Assembly (NCBI RefSeq): GCF_049275935.1
Contig: NZ_CP184830.1
Location: forward strand, 558,001 to 622,000
DNA length: 64,000 nucleotides
Reading direction: 5' to 3'
Source: Endozoicomonas_A sp049275935
Lineage (GTDB): Bacteria; Pseudomonadota; Gammaproteobacteria; Pseudomonadales; Endozoicomonadaceae
Below the pieces are notes generated by a model. The model saw nothing but the letters and a program-made list of their open reading frames with translations. It was not told the DNA's origin and did no database searches. Positions 19,601 through 27,460 of the stretch are shown piece after piece. Made by a program: the position numbers and the translations under genes. Numbering within the stretch: the first letter of the stretch is position 1; each line of letters starts with the position of its first letter.

Positions 19601-19723
19601 GTGGTCAGCGAGAAGCGTCCCTACTTCAGCAACGAGGGTTTCCCGAGAGAACCGGAAATACTGGTGCCAAAGCTTAATGCTCAGCAGAATGCGCCAGCGG
19701 GGCGTGCATGTGCAATCCTTTGA
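16625..19723 (+). CDS. Array copy 5: SidE-phosphodiesterase/HD-like protein, subfamily A
   Basis: 1032 residues from the ATG at 16625, which follows ACAGGAG and gives the family start MNVAQGTGT. An in-frame ATG at 16559 would lie inside the P5 promoter and is rejected. H659, H697-D698 and D767 are present. After the Asp it reads CFGVAPYFPG where most copies have GCGVGADFPG. Sister of copy 4 over most of its length. The conserved C-terminal motif region reads QKKGIIRGIHNSWHD, with Arg in place of the usual Tyr before GIHNSW, as in copy 4. The next sigma-E-like site, at 19765, leads into ccdAB. Confidence 0.72.
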   Translation: MNVAQGTGTTANLYPPTQSKSDTQSVTASGQWTVCESTRRLLPAPSRESERQELLRAAETGRLALRRIDLYEEKEYFSGKGAPRPFTLALPGGMMPTRPMQKTDFGESMVGIVDPKCLYAYKYDAATSRLLIDSSATPETLRAKLLPDLQSSLLRRLEHGHQVLWRAYPHRFTSGHLQEDGTFSLPKLKIGNVTPLLDYPELVLTQYGKEDIKCFCAYNEAQTSIAEILRDKRLCEKELELDPLPLVVYCCRTGSVQVYFDDELDNKHLARNEDFLDYFAISQGIAPENFRDMLNLLPMSLRTKALSLELTVSPDAEHKLQQAITLVQNPRCYSYEGLLKLKQGGLPIHQPFFHKGRFQSLLEMLLTQEMFRNEKTDQEQTQKQEETAYRMFRLILQSGASLPKKWCLSFIYRMDDSLSFTMPPGIMNCMLVAFRPFQFLTLLHLRRVPLTACPGAVIEFDRICQGLSQPQRQDTLEQLLRQYLNDRILPSLDTIQSLLLALFHFGASLDKNVLKSFESYVQKEYPKGNRVIAGISQDDYINWLEKLWDQRETHTLYQNWPEHVQQAHRDIENLKQSLSLGDSGTSTTPMAATAPAALQFVVEAFSKPPVLPDNVGDNEKTILKVLQHYYRRPGPERVIQNLGRQTMPAVWKPMHSCSHVLRARNNGHWYMELLKKFQQCSLSKEEKELLSLAIIYHDAAAEDVDKSAEETRSAEYFKRDLTGHYPEQLLADMAMAMISKENDVNGKDEQNLPDPVRWYLRILRFADRMDVIRCFGVAPYFPGLTVTRPPGFDATRLDLPAQLTKEFSSEPGNKSEFQRHLEAAMHGAADLARVTGHLQDYRRKNYTKVYGLNDSGSNISENFEWTTEPLQRMNQFIDDNVRRKMAQEAGIIVCSDPSHKACKANQKKGIIRGIHNSWHDLGQVEIPAGMTLLEKMQYEHDPSLLSPATQQALKKEIQRLKSEGIRMNLGTLTQKTLASEKARKVLKKRGITVVSEKRPYFSNEGFPREPEILVPKLNAQQNAPAGRACAIL

Positions 19724-19764
19724 TCCCTCTATTGAAATTCATCTTCGGGCGGTGGCCCCCTGGT

Positions 19765-19792
19765 GAAACTTTTTACCAGACAGTTACTCCAA
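19765..19792 (+). promoter_or_regulatory. Degenerate sigma-E-type site downstream of copy 5
   Basis: GAAACTT at 19765-19771 (second G of GGAACTT changed), 16-nt spacer, TCCAA at 19788-19792. It stands where the promoter of copy 6 would be expected, but ccdAB and a coiled-coil gene follow it and copy 6 begins 1.3 kb away. It may be the displaced promoter of copy 6. Confidence 0.5.
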
Positions 19793-19850
19793 TGAGCAAG
19801 CTGTCTGCTGAAGCGGTTGGGAAGTATGGGAAACAGTTCTGATATGCACC

Positions 19851-19859
19851 TGTTATACT
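19851..19859 (+). promoter_or_regulatory. Possible extended -10 promoter for ccdAB
   Basis: TGTTATACT has the TGn-TATACT form of an extended -10 element and ends 30 nt before the ccdA start. No good -35 lies 17 nt upstream. Toxin-antitoxin operons normally carry their own autoregulated promoter, so this fits the context, but it is a motif call only. Confidence 0.4.
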
Positions 19860-19889
19860 AACCAAAACACTGAATAAGTAGGTATTAGC

Positions 19890-20111
19890 ATGAGCAAAAG
19901 TAAAACCACAGTGACCATTGATGACGAGGTGTTAGAGAAGGCTCGTGAGTTGAACATTAATATTTCTTCTGCCGCCGAACAAGGCGTTAAGGCTGAAGTC
20001 AGAAGTTTGGAGGAAGAGCGTTTGAAGAAACTTTACAAGGAAGCCATGGAAGAAATTGAACAAGTCATTAAAGAAGATGGTTTGTTCAGTGATGGCATGA
20101 GGACATTCTAA
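19890..20111 (+). CDS. ccdA: CcdA-like antitoxin
   Basis: 73 residues. The N-terminal TTVTIDDEVLEKARELNINIS is a ribbon-helix-helix DNA-binding segment; the C-terminal EDGLFSDGMRTF matches the CcdA tail (NG-FSD-R-F) that wraps CcdB. It would neutralise CcdB and, with it, repress its own operon. The stop at 20109-20111 directly abuts the ATG of the toxin gene at 20112, the usual coupled arrangement. It lies between array copies 5 and 6 and has no relation to the array family, so it is probably an acquired cassette that may help hold the array in place. Confidence 0.88.
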   Translation: MSKSKTTVTIDDEVLEKARELNINISSAAEQGVKAEVRSLEEERLKKLYKEAMEEIEQVIKEDGLFSDGMRTF

Positions 20112-20423
20112 ATGACACAGTTCGATGTGTGTTTGAACACCGCCGATAATGCAGACAAGTATCCTTATGTTGTAGTGCTTCAGTCGAGTTTAATTCAGTT
20201 CGACGACCAATCGATTGTTGCTCCTCTAAGCCGCAGTCACCGTTACAAAAAAGCATTGCAGGTATGCCCCCAAACTGTTGTGGACGATGAAGAATGGATG
20301 CTGGTTATTCCGCAGCTGGCATCTATTCCCAATCACTTCATCGGCAAAAAAGTGGCCAGTATGCAGGAGCAGCGTAGTGATATTATTTCTGCCATAGACC
20401 GCCTGTTCACAGGCATCGGCTAA
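20112..20423 (+). CDS. ccdB: CcdB-like toxin (gyrase inhibitor family)
   Basis: 103 residues matching CcdB along its length: an opening strand with YPYVVVLQSSLIQ, then IVAPLSRS, MLVIPQLASIPNHFIG and ISAIDRLF. Family members poison DNA gyrase subunit A. In F-plasmid CcdB the C-terminal W99-G100-I101 is essential for this; here the end is F-T-G-I-G, so the Trp position appears to be Thr. The toxin may therefore be weakened or use a different contact. Translationally coupled to ccdA. The opposite strand at 20400-20519 could encode a short hydrophobic peptide, but I do not call it. Confidence 0.85.
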   Translation: MTQFDVCLNTADNADKYPYVVVLQSSLIQFDDQSIVAPLSRSHRYKKALQVCPQTVVDDEEWMLVIPQLASIPNHFIGKKVASMQEQRSDIISAIDRLFTGIG

Positions 20424-20591
20424 CACTGACAGCAAAAACTGGGGATAGAAATAATCTATACCCATAAGCACCATGTATAAGGCTGACAGGATCAGCAGCA
20501 GCCCGCTGAGTGTTTTCATATCTGTCCGGCCCCCCCCTCTCAATGTCTGCTATGCTGACTGCTGCTTCAACAAATGATAATGGTACGCAGT

Positions 20592-21002
20592 ATGTCACTG
20601 GAACTTCGTGTAGAGAGACTTGAATCCCATTTTGAATCGCTGGATAACGCTGTACACCGGCTCATCGAGATTACTGGGGAAACACAGAAGATTGTGCTCG
20701 AAAACCAGCGAGAGACCCGGCTCATGTTTGAGCGGCAAGACCGCAAGATCGAGGCTTACCAGTCTGAGAACCGCAAACGTTTTGATCAGCACGACAAACG
20801 TTTTGACCAGCATGACAAACGTTTTGACCAGCTCGACAAACGTCTTGACCAGCACGACGAACGTTTTGACCAGCTCGACAAACGTCTTGACCAGCACGAC
20901 GAACGTTTTGACCAGCTCGACAAACGTCTTGACCAGCACGACGAACGTTTTGACAAAATAGAAAAAACTCTCGCCATCATCGTAAACCACGTTCAGAAAT
21001 AA
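20592..21002 (+). CDS. Heptad-repeat coiled-coil protein
   Basis: 136 residues from the ATG at 20592 (MSLELRVERLESHFESLD); an in-frame ATG at 20574 is possible and neither has a strong RBS. Residues about 65-128 are nine consecutive heptads of the types RFDQHDK, RFDQLDK and RLDQHDE, with Leu/Phe at core positions and charged residues elsewhere, so a long coiled coil is expected. The DNA repeat is 21 bp with a 42-bp higher-order period. Such short proteins are widespread and mostly uncharacterised. It follows ccdB by about 170 bp and precedes copy 6 by 85 bp. Function not recognised. Confidence 0.65.
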   Translation: MSLELRVERLESHFESLDNAVHRLIEITGETQKIVLENQRETRLMFERQDRKIEAYQSENRKRFDQHDKRFDQHDKRFDQLDKRLDQHDERFDQLDKRLDQHDERFDQLDKRLDQHDERFDKIEKTLAIIVNHVQK

Positions 21003-21087
21003 CTACGCCACCCAACAACAAAATCCAGTGCATTGCCTTTTGACAACCACTGGTTTAAAGAGTGAATGGCAAGTTTGGAGTATTTCA

Positions 21088-24000
21088 ATGAATGTTGCCC
21101 AGGGAACGGGTGTCTTTGCCAGCCAATGCACTCCTTCTCAAGCAAATTATGACACCCAGTCGGTAACTGCCTCCGGCCAGTGGACAGTCTGCGAATCAAC
21201 CCGCAAGCGGCTACCCTGCCACCCCAGGGAATCAGAGCGACAAGAGCTACTGTGGGCCGCTGAGAGTGGGCTTCTGGCGTTCCGGCGAATTGAATTAACT
21301 AAAGAAGACAATTACTTTTCGGGTATAGGAGTACCAAGACCCTTTACCCTCGCCCTGCCTGAGGGGATCATGCCCACCGGGCCCGTACCACAAAGGTATG
21401 GTAAATGGATGGTAGGCATTGTTGATCCGCAATGCCTGTATCTCTATAAACGCAACGCATCCACGAGACGGCTTCTGGCGGAGTCTGACGTAACTCCGGA
21501 TACTCTTAGAGTGAAATTACTGCCTGATCTGCAATCGTTGCTCGCTAGACTCGTTGAGCATGGTGATCAGGTCTTCTGGAGAACTTATCCTCACCGTTTC
21601 ACCTCGGGGCATCTGCTAGCCGACGGGACGTTCAGTTTACCCAAATTGAAGCCTGACGATGTCGCCCACTCACTTGATTACCCGGAACTGGTGCTCAGCA
21701 GCTACGGCAAAGAAGACATCAAATGCTTCTGTGTTTACAAGGATGCAGGGATGAATATTGCTGATGTCCTGCAGGACAAGCGTCAGTGTGAAAAGGAATT
21801 AAAGCTTAAATCCTTGCCTCTGACTGTTTATTGCCATCACACAGGTTCTGTCGAGGTCTGTTTTGATGATGAGCTGGACAGTAAACAATTGGCCAGGAAT
21901 GAGCAGTCTCTTAATGATTTTGCATTTTCACAGGGCATAGCCCCGGAACATTTCAGAGCCCTGTTAAATCTGCTGCCAATGTCTTTGCGGGCGGAGGCAC
22001 TGAGTTCGGAATTAAGCGTCCCACCTAACCTGGTGCACAAAATGCAACAAGCCATCAAGCTGGTGAGTCATCCTCGTTCTTACAATTATGAGGGGCTTTT
22101 GAAATTAAAAGAAAGTGGCTTGCCAATTCACCTGGATTTTTTTTACGAAGGAAAGGTTCGATCTTTACTCGACATCTTGCTGGTTTCCGAAAGGTCCAGA
22201 AACGATGGGTCTGGTGAGGAGCAAACCGAACAGGAGAGAGAAGCTTGTCACTTACTTCAGCTGCTTCTGCAAAGCGGGGCAAGGCTGGGGACTGCTATTT
22301 CAAGCATTCACGCCATGGCGGATGACATGCAAACGGTCATACCAGCGAGCACAATGAATTATATGGTGGCTGCCTTTGCTCCATTTGATTGTCTGACCCT
22401 GAAACATCTGCGCAGAATATCTTTAATCCATTGCCCGGGCAGCGTCGTTGAATTTCACCGAATCTGTCGGGCTCAAACTCAAAAGCAACTTCAGAAATGC
22501 ATGAAAGAGGTACTCTATGATGTCTGTTTACACTCTCGCCCCCTCGAAATTATCAGGACCCGCTTACTAGCCCTCTTTCATTATACTGACCTGGACTTGG
22601 AGACTCTGTATAGAGTTAAACGAACGCTGGACTGCTATTACCCCGACGGCAAGAAAGTTATTGATGATTTTTCCGTGGCGGATTATATCCAATGGGTTGA
22701 AAAACTATGGAAGCAAAGGGAAACGCATCCTTTCTACCAGAATTGGCCAAATCATGTCCGGCAGGCTGAGCAGGACATCGCGGACCTGAAACAATCTCTC
22801 GGTCTGAACGACTCTCAGAAGCTTGCGACACAATTGGCAGCCAAAAAACCAGAGGGATTAGCGTTTGTGGTGAACGCATTCAGCGCACCGCCAGTCCTGC
22901 CTGATGATGTCGGCGATAATGAAAAAACCATCCTGAAGGTATTGCAACATTATTATCGTCGGCCGGGACCGGAACGGGTAATCCAGAGCCTTGGCAGACA
23001 GACCATGCCAACGGTCTGGAAACCGAAGCACTGCTGCAGTCACGTCCTGCGGGCCAGAAATAACGGGCACTGGTATATGGAATTGCTGAAGAAATTTCAG
23101 CAGCGTTCCCTGAGTCCGGATGAAAAAGAACTCCTGTCTCTGGCAATTATCTACCACGATGCGGCTGCCGAGGATGTCCCAAAATCAGTGGAGGAATCAA
23201 GGTCAGCTTCTTATTTCAGACGGGATCTGGCCGGGCATTACCCTGAACAGCTACTGAATGATATAGCCATGGCGATGATCAAAAAGGAAAACGATGTCAA
23301 TGGCAGCGATGATCAGAACCTGTCTGAGCCTGTGCGCTGGTACCTGCGCATATTACGCTTTGCGGATCGAATGGACGTTATCCGTGGTTGCGGGGTTGGG
23401 GCTGATTTTCCCGGATTAACGCTGACTCAACCTCTGGGTTTTGACGCTACACGTCTTGACTTACCACCACAGCTGACTGGAGATTTTACTTCCAAGCCTG
23501 ACGACAAGCCTGAATTCCAACGTCATCTCGAAGCCGCCATGCACGGCGCGGCTGATCTGGTGCGAATAACCGGGCAACTTCCAGATCAGCGCAACAAAAA
23601 CTACACCGAAATCTATGGTCTGAACGACAATGGCTCCAGGATCTCTGAAAACTTTGAATGGACAACTGAGCCAGTGCAGAGAATGAACCAGTTTATTGAC
23701 GACAACGTTCGCCGCAAAATGGCTCGGGAGGCCGGAATTATTGTCTGTTCAGACCCAGGTCACCAGACCTGCAAGGCTGATCAAAACAAAGGGATCACTT
23801 ATGGCCTTCATAACAGCTGGTATGATCTTGGGCAGGTGGCGATTCCAGCCGGAATGACGCTGCTGGAAAAAATGCAGTACGAACATGACCCGTCGCTGCT
23901 GAGCCCGGCAACACAACAGGCAATAGAGCGAGAGGTGCAACGGCTGAAGAGCGAAGGTATACGGATGAATACGGGCACCTTGACGCAGGAAACGCTGTTT

Positions 24001-24162
24001 TCGGAGGAAGCCCAGACAGTACTGAAACAGCGAGGTATTGTCGTGGTCAGCGAGAAGCGTCCCTACTTTACCAACGATGGCTTCCCGAAAGAACGGGAAA
24101 TGCTGGTGCCAAAGAAAATAACCAAGCTTGATGCTCAGGACAAACCAGCAGGAAAAGACTGA
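21088..24162 (+). CDS. Array copy 6: SidE-phosphodiesterase/HD-like protein, subfamily A
   Basis: 1024 residues from the ATG at 21088 (MNVAQGTGVF), preceded by TTGGAG 7-8 nt upstream. The upstream in-frame ATG at 21028 has no RBS and yields a non-family N-terminus. H652, H690-D691 and D760 are present. Small oddities are CCSHVL before the first His, AAEDVPKS where others have AAEDVDKS, and GLHNSW where others have GIHNSW. This copy and copy 10 are the only ones without an adjacent sigma-E-type site; only 85 bp separate it from the coiled-coil gene, and the usual leader is missing. Confidence 0.72.
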   Translation: MNVAQGTGVFASQCTPSQANYDTQSVTASGQWTVCESTRKRLPCHPRESERQELLWAAESGLLAFRRIELTKEDNYFSGIGVPRPFTLALPEGIMPTGPVPQRYGKWMVGIVDPQCLYLYKRNASTRRLLAESDVTPDTLRVKLLPDLQSLLARLVEHGDQVFWRTYPHRFTSGHLLADGTFSLPKLKPDDVAHSLDYPELVLSSYGKEDIKCFCVYKDAGMNIADVLQDKRQCEKELKLKSLPLTVYCHHTGSVEVCFDDELDSKQLARNEQSLNDFAFSQGIAPEHFRALLNLLPMSLRAEALSSELSVPPNLVHKMQQAIKLVSHPRSYNYEGLLKLKESGLPIHLDFFYEGKVRSLLDILLVSERSRNDGSGEEQTEQEREACHLLQLLLQSGARLGTAISSIHAMADDMQTVIPASTMNYMVAAFAPFDCLTLKHLRRISLIHCPGSVVEFHRICRAQTQKQLQKCMKEVLYDVCLHSRPLEIIRTRLLALFHYTDLDLETLYRVKRTLDCYYPDGKKVIDDFSVADYIQWVEKLWKQRETHPFYQNWPNHVRQAEQDIADLKQSLGLNDSQKLATQLAAKKPEGLAFVVNAFSAPPVLPDDVGDNEKTILKVLQHYYRRPGPERVIQSLGRQTMPTVWKPKHCCSHVLRARNNGHWYMELLKKFQQRSLSPDEKELLSLAIIYHDAAAEDVPKSVEESRSASYFRRDLAGHYPEQLLNDIAMAMIKKENDVNGSDDQNLSEPVRWYLRILRFADRMDVIRGCGVGADFPGLTLTQPLGFDATRLDLPPQLTGDFTSKPDDKPEFQRHLEAAMHGAADLVRITGQLPDQRNKNYTEIYGLNDNGSRISENFEWTTEPVQRMNQFIDDNVRRKMAREAGIIVCSDPGHQTCKADQNKGITYGLHNSWYDLGQVAIPAGMTLLEKMQYEHDPSLLSPATQQAIEREVQRLKSEGIRMNTGTLTQETLFSEEAQTVLKQRGIVVVSEKRPYFTNDGFPKEREMLVPKKITKLDAQDKPAGKD

Positions 24163-24200
24163 CAAAATCCTTTGATCTTGCCTTAAAAATTAGCTGAGAT

Positions 24201-24228
24201 GGAACTTTACAGCAGCCAGTTACTCTAA
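24201..24228 (+). promoter_or_regulatory. Sigma-E-type promoter P7
   Basis: GGAACTT at 24201-24207, 16-nt spacer, TCTAA at 24224-24228; copy 7 starts 61 nt downstream. Confidence 0.7.
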
Positions 24229-24288
24229 GGACTTCAGAATCTCTGCAAACGAGAGCAGGTAAACAATAAGTTATACAGGAGTATTAGC

Positions 24289-27200
24289 ATGGATGTTGCC
24301 CAGACCGCTGCGAGCCCGTGCCCACCATCTCAACCCGAATCAAACTTTGACACCCGGTCGGTAACAGCCTCTGGCCAATGGACAGTCTGCGAACCGACTG
24401 GCAAACGGCTGCTGCATCATCCCAGAGAGTGTGAACGGCACAAGCTACTGCAGGCTGCCAAGAGTGGACGTCTGGCGCTCAGGCGCATTGATTTGTCCAG
24501 AGAGAGAAAATACTTTTCTGGCAAGGGAGCACCAAGACCCTTCACCCTCGCCCTTCCGGGGAGGATGATGCCTAACGCGCGCATTGGGAAAGGGTTTGGG
24601 AAATGGATGGTAGGCATTGTTGATCCACAATGCCTGTATGCTTATAAACGTAACGCGATTACCAGGAAGCTGATGGTAGAGCCTGACTTAACTCCGGATA
24701 AACTGGGAGTAAAACTACTGCCTCATCTACAATCTTTGCTCGATAGACGTCTTGAGCGTGGCGATCAGGTCATCTGGAGAGTTTATCCTCGTTTCACCTC
24801 GGGGCATCTGCAAGCGAATGGGACGTTCAGTTTGCCAAAGTTGAAATCTGGTCCATGTGCCCGTACAGATGATTTCCCGGAACTGTTACTCGCCCACTAC
24901 AGGAAGGAAGACATCCAATGCATTTGCGTTTACAAGGATGCAAAGATGAATATATCCGATATCCTGCTGGACAAGCGTGAGTGCGAGAAGGAGTTGCAGC
25001 TTGGATCCTTGCCACTGGTCGTTTATTGCCACCGCACAGGCTCTGTTCAGGTCTATTTTGACGATGAGCTGCACAGTGAACACTTGGCCAGCAATGAGCA
25101 TTCTCTGAATGATTTTGCGTTTTCACAAGGCATAGCCTTTAAACATTTCAGAGCCCTGTTAAATCTGCTGCCAATGCCTTTGCGAGCGAAAGCACTGAGT
25201 TCATCAGAATTAACCATTCCTCCGAATCTTGTGCATAAACTGGAAGAAGCCATCAAGCTGTTGATTAATCCCTCTTGTTACAGTTACCAGCAGCTTCTGG
25301 CATTGAAACTCAGTGGTCTGCCTCTCAAGTCCCCCTTTTTTTTCCGTACGGCGGGAATCAGATCTTTGCTTGATCTTCTCCTGCATAGCGAAATATTCAG
25401 ACACAATGATCTTCAGGAACAGCAAATCAGGGAGCAGCAGGAGAAAGAAGCTTACCGGTTATTTCAGCTGCTTTTGCAGAGCGGGACAAGGCTGACTGAA
25501 TTTGGTGTGGAGCTCATCAGCTGCATGGAATATAAGGATGAATCTGCAATGCCAGCGAGCCTATTCAATTGTCTGGTGGCTGCTTATGCTCCATTTGACT
25601 TCCTGAACCTGGAACATCTCAGTCAGTTACCTTTAATCGGTTGCCCGGGGAGCATCGTTGAATTTGACCGAATCTGTCGGGGCAACAGTCAACTGCAAAA
25701 TCAGGCTTGTTTGAAAGAGGTATCACTCTATACAAAAACCAGGCTGGGTCTGACCCTCGAACATATTCAGTCCCACTTATTGGCCTTGTTTCATTATGAG
25801 GCTATCCCGGACGAAGACTTTCTGAATGATCTTGCAGAGGATCTGGAGCTTTACTGCTTTGACGGCAATGAGAATATTGGTGATTTGTCCGTGGCTGATT
25901 ACATCAAATGGCTTGAAAATCTGTGGAAGCATCGGGAAACCTATCCTTTGTATCAGAATTGGCCAAAGCATGTCCTGCAGGCTCAGGAGGACATCAGCAA
26001 TCTGAAACAATCACTGGGTCTGGACGCTTCTCACAACCAGGCAACACCATTGACAACCGAAACACCAAAGGCATTACAGTTTGTGGTGGACGCCTTCAGC
26101 AAACCACCAGTCCTGCCTGACAATGTCGGCGATAATGAAACAACCATCCTGAAAGTATTGCAACATTATTACCGCCGTCCCGGACCACAACGAGTCATCA
26201 AGAGCCTTGGCAGTCAGACCATGCCAACCATGTGGAAACCAGAGCACAGTTGCAGTCATGTCCTGCGGGCCAGAAATAATGGGCACTGGTATATGGAACT
26301 GCTGGAGAAATTTCAGCAATGTTCCCTGAAACCGGATGAAAAAGAACTCCTGTCTCTGGCCATTATCTACCATGACGCGGCTGCCGAAGATGTTGACAAA
26401 TCAGTGGAAGAATCAACGTCAGCTGAGTATTTCAAACGGGACCTGACAGGGCACTACCCTGAACAACTAGTGAAGGATATGGCACTGGCGATGACCAGCA
26501 AGGAAAACGATGTCATGGGCGGCGATCAGCAGAATCTGTCTGAGTCCGTGCGCTGGTATCTGCGCATACTACGTTTTGCGGATCGAATGGACGTTATCCG
26601 TGGTTGCGGGGTTGGGGCTGATTTTCCCGGATTAACAGTGGCTCGACCTTTGGGATTTGACGCCAGACTCCTTGACATACCATCGCAGCTGACCGAACAG
26701 TTTACCTCCGATAGTGACACCAAAACTGAATTCCAACGGCATCTGGAAGCCGCCATGCACGGTGCAGCCGATCTGGCGCGGGTAACCGGACTACTCCGGG
26801 ATTGGCGCAAAAAAAACTACACCGAAGTTTACGGTCTGATTGGCAATGGTTCAAAGATCTCTGAAAACTTTGAATGGACCACTGAGCCAGTGCAGAGAAT
26901 GAACCAGTTTATTGATGACAATGTCCGGCGCAAAATCGCTCAGGAGGCCGGAATCATTGTCTGTTCAGACCCAAGCCACCAGGCCTGCAAGGCTGATCAA
27001 AGTAAAGGGATCACTTATGGCATTCATAACAGCTGGTATGACCTGAGGCAGGTGGCGATTCCGGCCGGAATGACGCTGCTGGAAAAGATGCAGTACGAAC
27101 ATGACCCGTCGCTGCTGAGCCCGGCAACACAACAGGCAATAGAGCAAGAGGTACAACGGCTGAGTAGCGAAGGTATACAGATGAACCTGGGCACCTTGAC

Positions 27201-27351
27201 GCAGGCAACACTGCTTTCAGAGGAAGCCCGGGGAGTACTGAAACAGCGAGGTATTGCCGTGGTCAGCGAGAAACGTCCCTACTTTACCAATGACGAACTC
27301 CCGAAAGAATGGGAAATGCGGGTGCCAGAGAAGATGGCAAAGCTTGATTGA
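24289..27351 (+). CDS. Array copy 7: SidE-phosphodiesterase/HD-like protein, subfamily A
   Basis: 1020 residues. The N-terminus MDVAQTAASPCPPSQPESNF and the CEPTGKRLLHHPRECERHK segment are shared only with copy 8, its sister. H657, H695-D696 and D765 are intact. It has GDNETTILKVL where most copies have GDNEKTILKVL. The middle carries the longer RHNDLQEQQIREQQEKEAYRLF form also found in copy 8. Start chosen at the ATG after ACAGGAG. A convergent unknown gene begins 110 bp after the stop, with a strong hairpin in between. Confidence 0.72.
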   Translation: MDVAQTAASPCPPSQPESNFDTRSVTASGQWTVCEPTGKRLLHHPRECERHKLLQAAKSGRLALRRIDLSRERKYFSGKGAPRPFTLALPGRMMPNARIGKGFGKWMVGIVDPQCLYAYKRNAITRKLMVEPDLTPDKLGVKLLPHLQSLLDRRLERGDQVIWRVYPRFTSGHLQANGTFSLPKLKSGPCARTDDFPELLLAHYRKEDIQCICVYKDAKMNISDILLDKRECEKELQLGSLPLVVYCHRTGSVQVYFDDELHSEHLASNEHSLNDFAFSQGIAFKHFRALLNLLPMPLRAKALSSSELTIPPNLVHKLEEAIKLLINPSCYSYQQLLALKLSGLPLKSPFFFRTAGIRSLLDLLLHSEIFRHNDLQEQQIREQQEKEAYRLFQLLLQSGTRLTEFGVELISCMEYKDESAMPASLFNCLVAAYAPFDFLNLEHLSQLPLIGCPGSIVEFDRICRGNSQLQNQACLKEVSLYTKTRLGLTLEHIQSHLLALFHYEAIPDEDFLNDLAEDLELYCFDGNENIGDLSVADYIKWLENLWKHRETYPLYQNWPKHVLQAQEDISNLKQSLGLDASHNQATPLTTETPKALQFVVDAFSKPPVLPDNVGDNETTILKVLQHYYRRPGPQRVIKSLGSQTMPTMWKPEHSCSHVLRARNNGHWYMELLEKFQQCSLKPDEKELLSLAIIYHDAAAEDVDKSVEESTSAEYFKRDLTGHYPEQLVKDMALAMTSKENDVMGGDQQNLSESVRWYLRILRFADRMDVIRGCGVGADFPGLTVARPLGFDARLLDIPSQLTEQFTSDSDTKTEFQRHLEAAMHGAADLARVTGLLRDWRKKNYTEVYGLIGNGSKISENFEWTTEPVQRMNQFIDDNVRRKIAQEAGIIVCSDPSHQACKADQSKGITYGIHNSWYDLRQVAIPAGMTLLEKMQYEHDPSLLSPATQQAIEQEVQRLSSEGIQMNLGTLTQATLLSEEARGVLKQRGIAVVSEKRPYFTNDELPKEWEMRVPEKMAKLD

Positions 27352-27398
27352 GAGCACGACTGCATGTATGCGCAGTTGCCGTGCAGGACAGTCTTAAG

Positions 27399-27432
27399 TG
27401 CCAGCAGCATGCCGGGAAGTCTGCTGCTGGCA
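27399..27432. terminator. Hairpin between convergent genes
   Basis: A perfect 11-bp inverted repeat, TGCCAGCAGCA and TGCTGCTGGCA, with a 12-nt loop lies between the stops of copy 7 and the minus-strand gene. There is no clear T tract, so it may act as a bidirectional transcript end or barrier rather than a classic intrinsic terminator. Confidence 0.5.
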
Positions 27433-27460
27433 GCCGGTCTGGAAGAAGGTTAAGGGCCGG

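Noticed and set aside
20400..20519. Minus-strand hydrophobic peptide MKTLSGLLLILSALYMVLMG
   Set aside because: It looks like a membrane segment, but the frame runs on antisense to ccdB and has no clear end or family. It could be a remnant of a small membrane protein gene, but the support is too thin.
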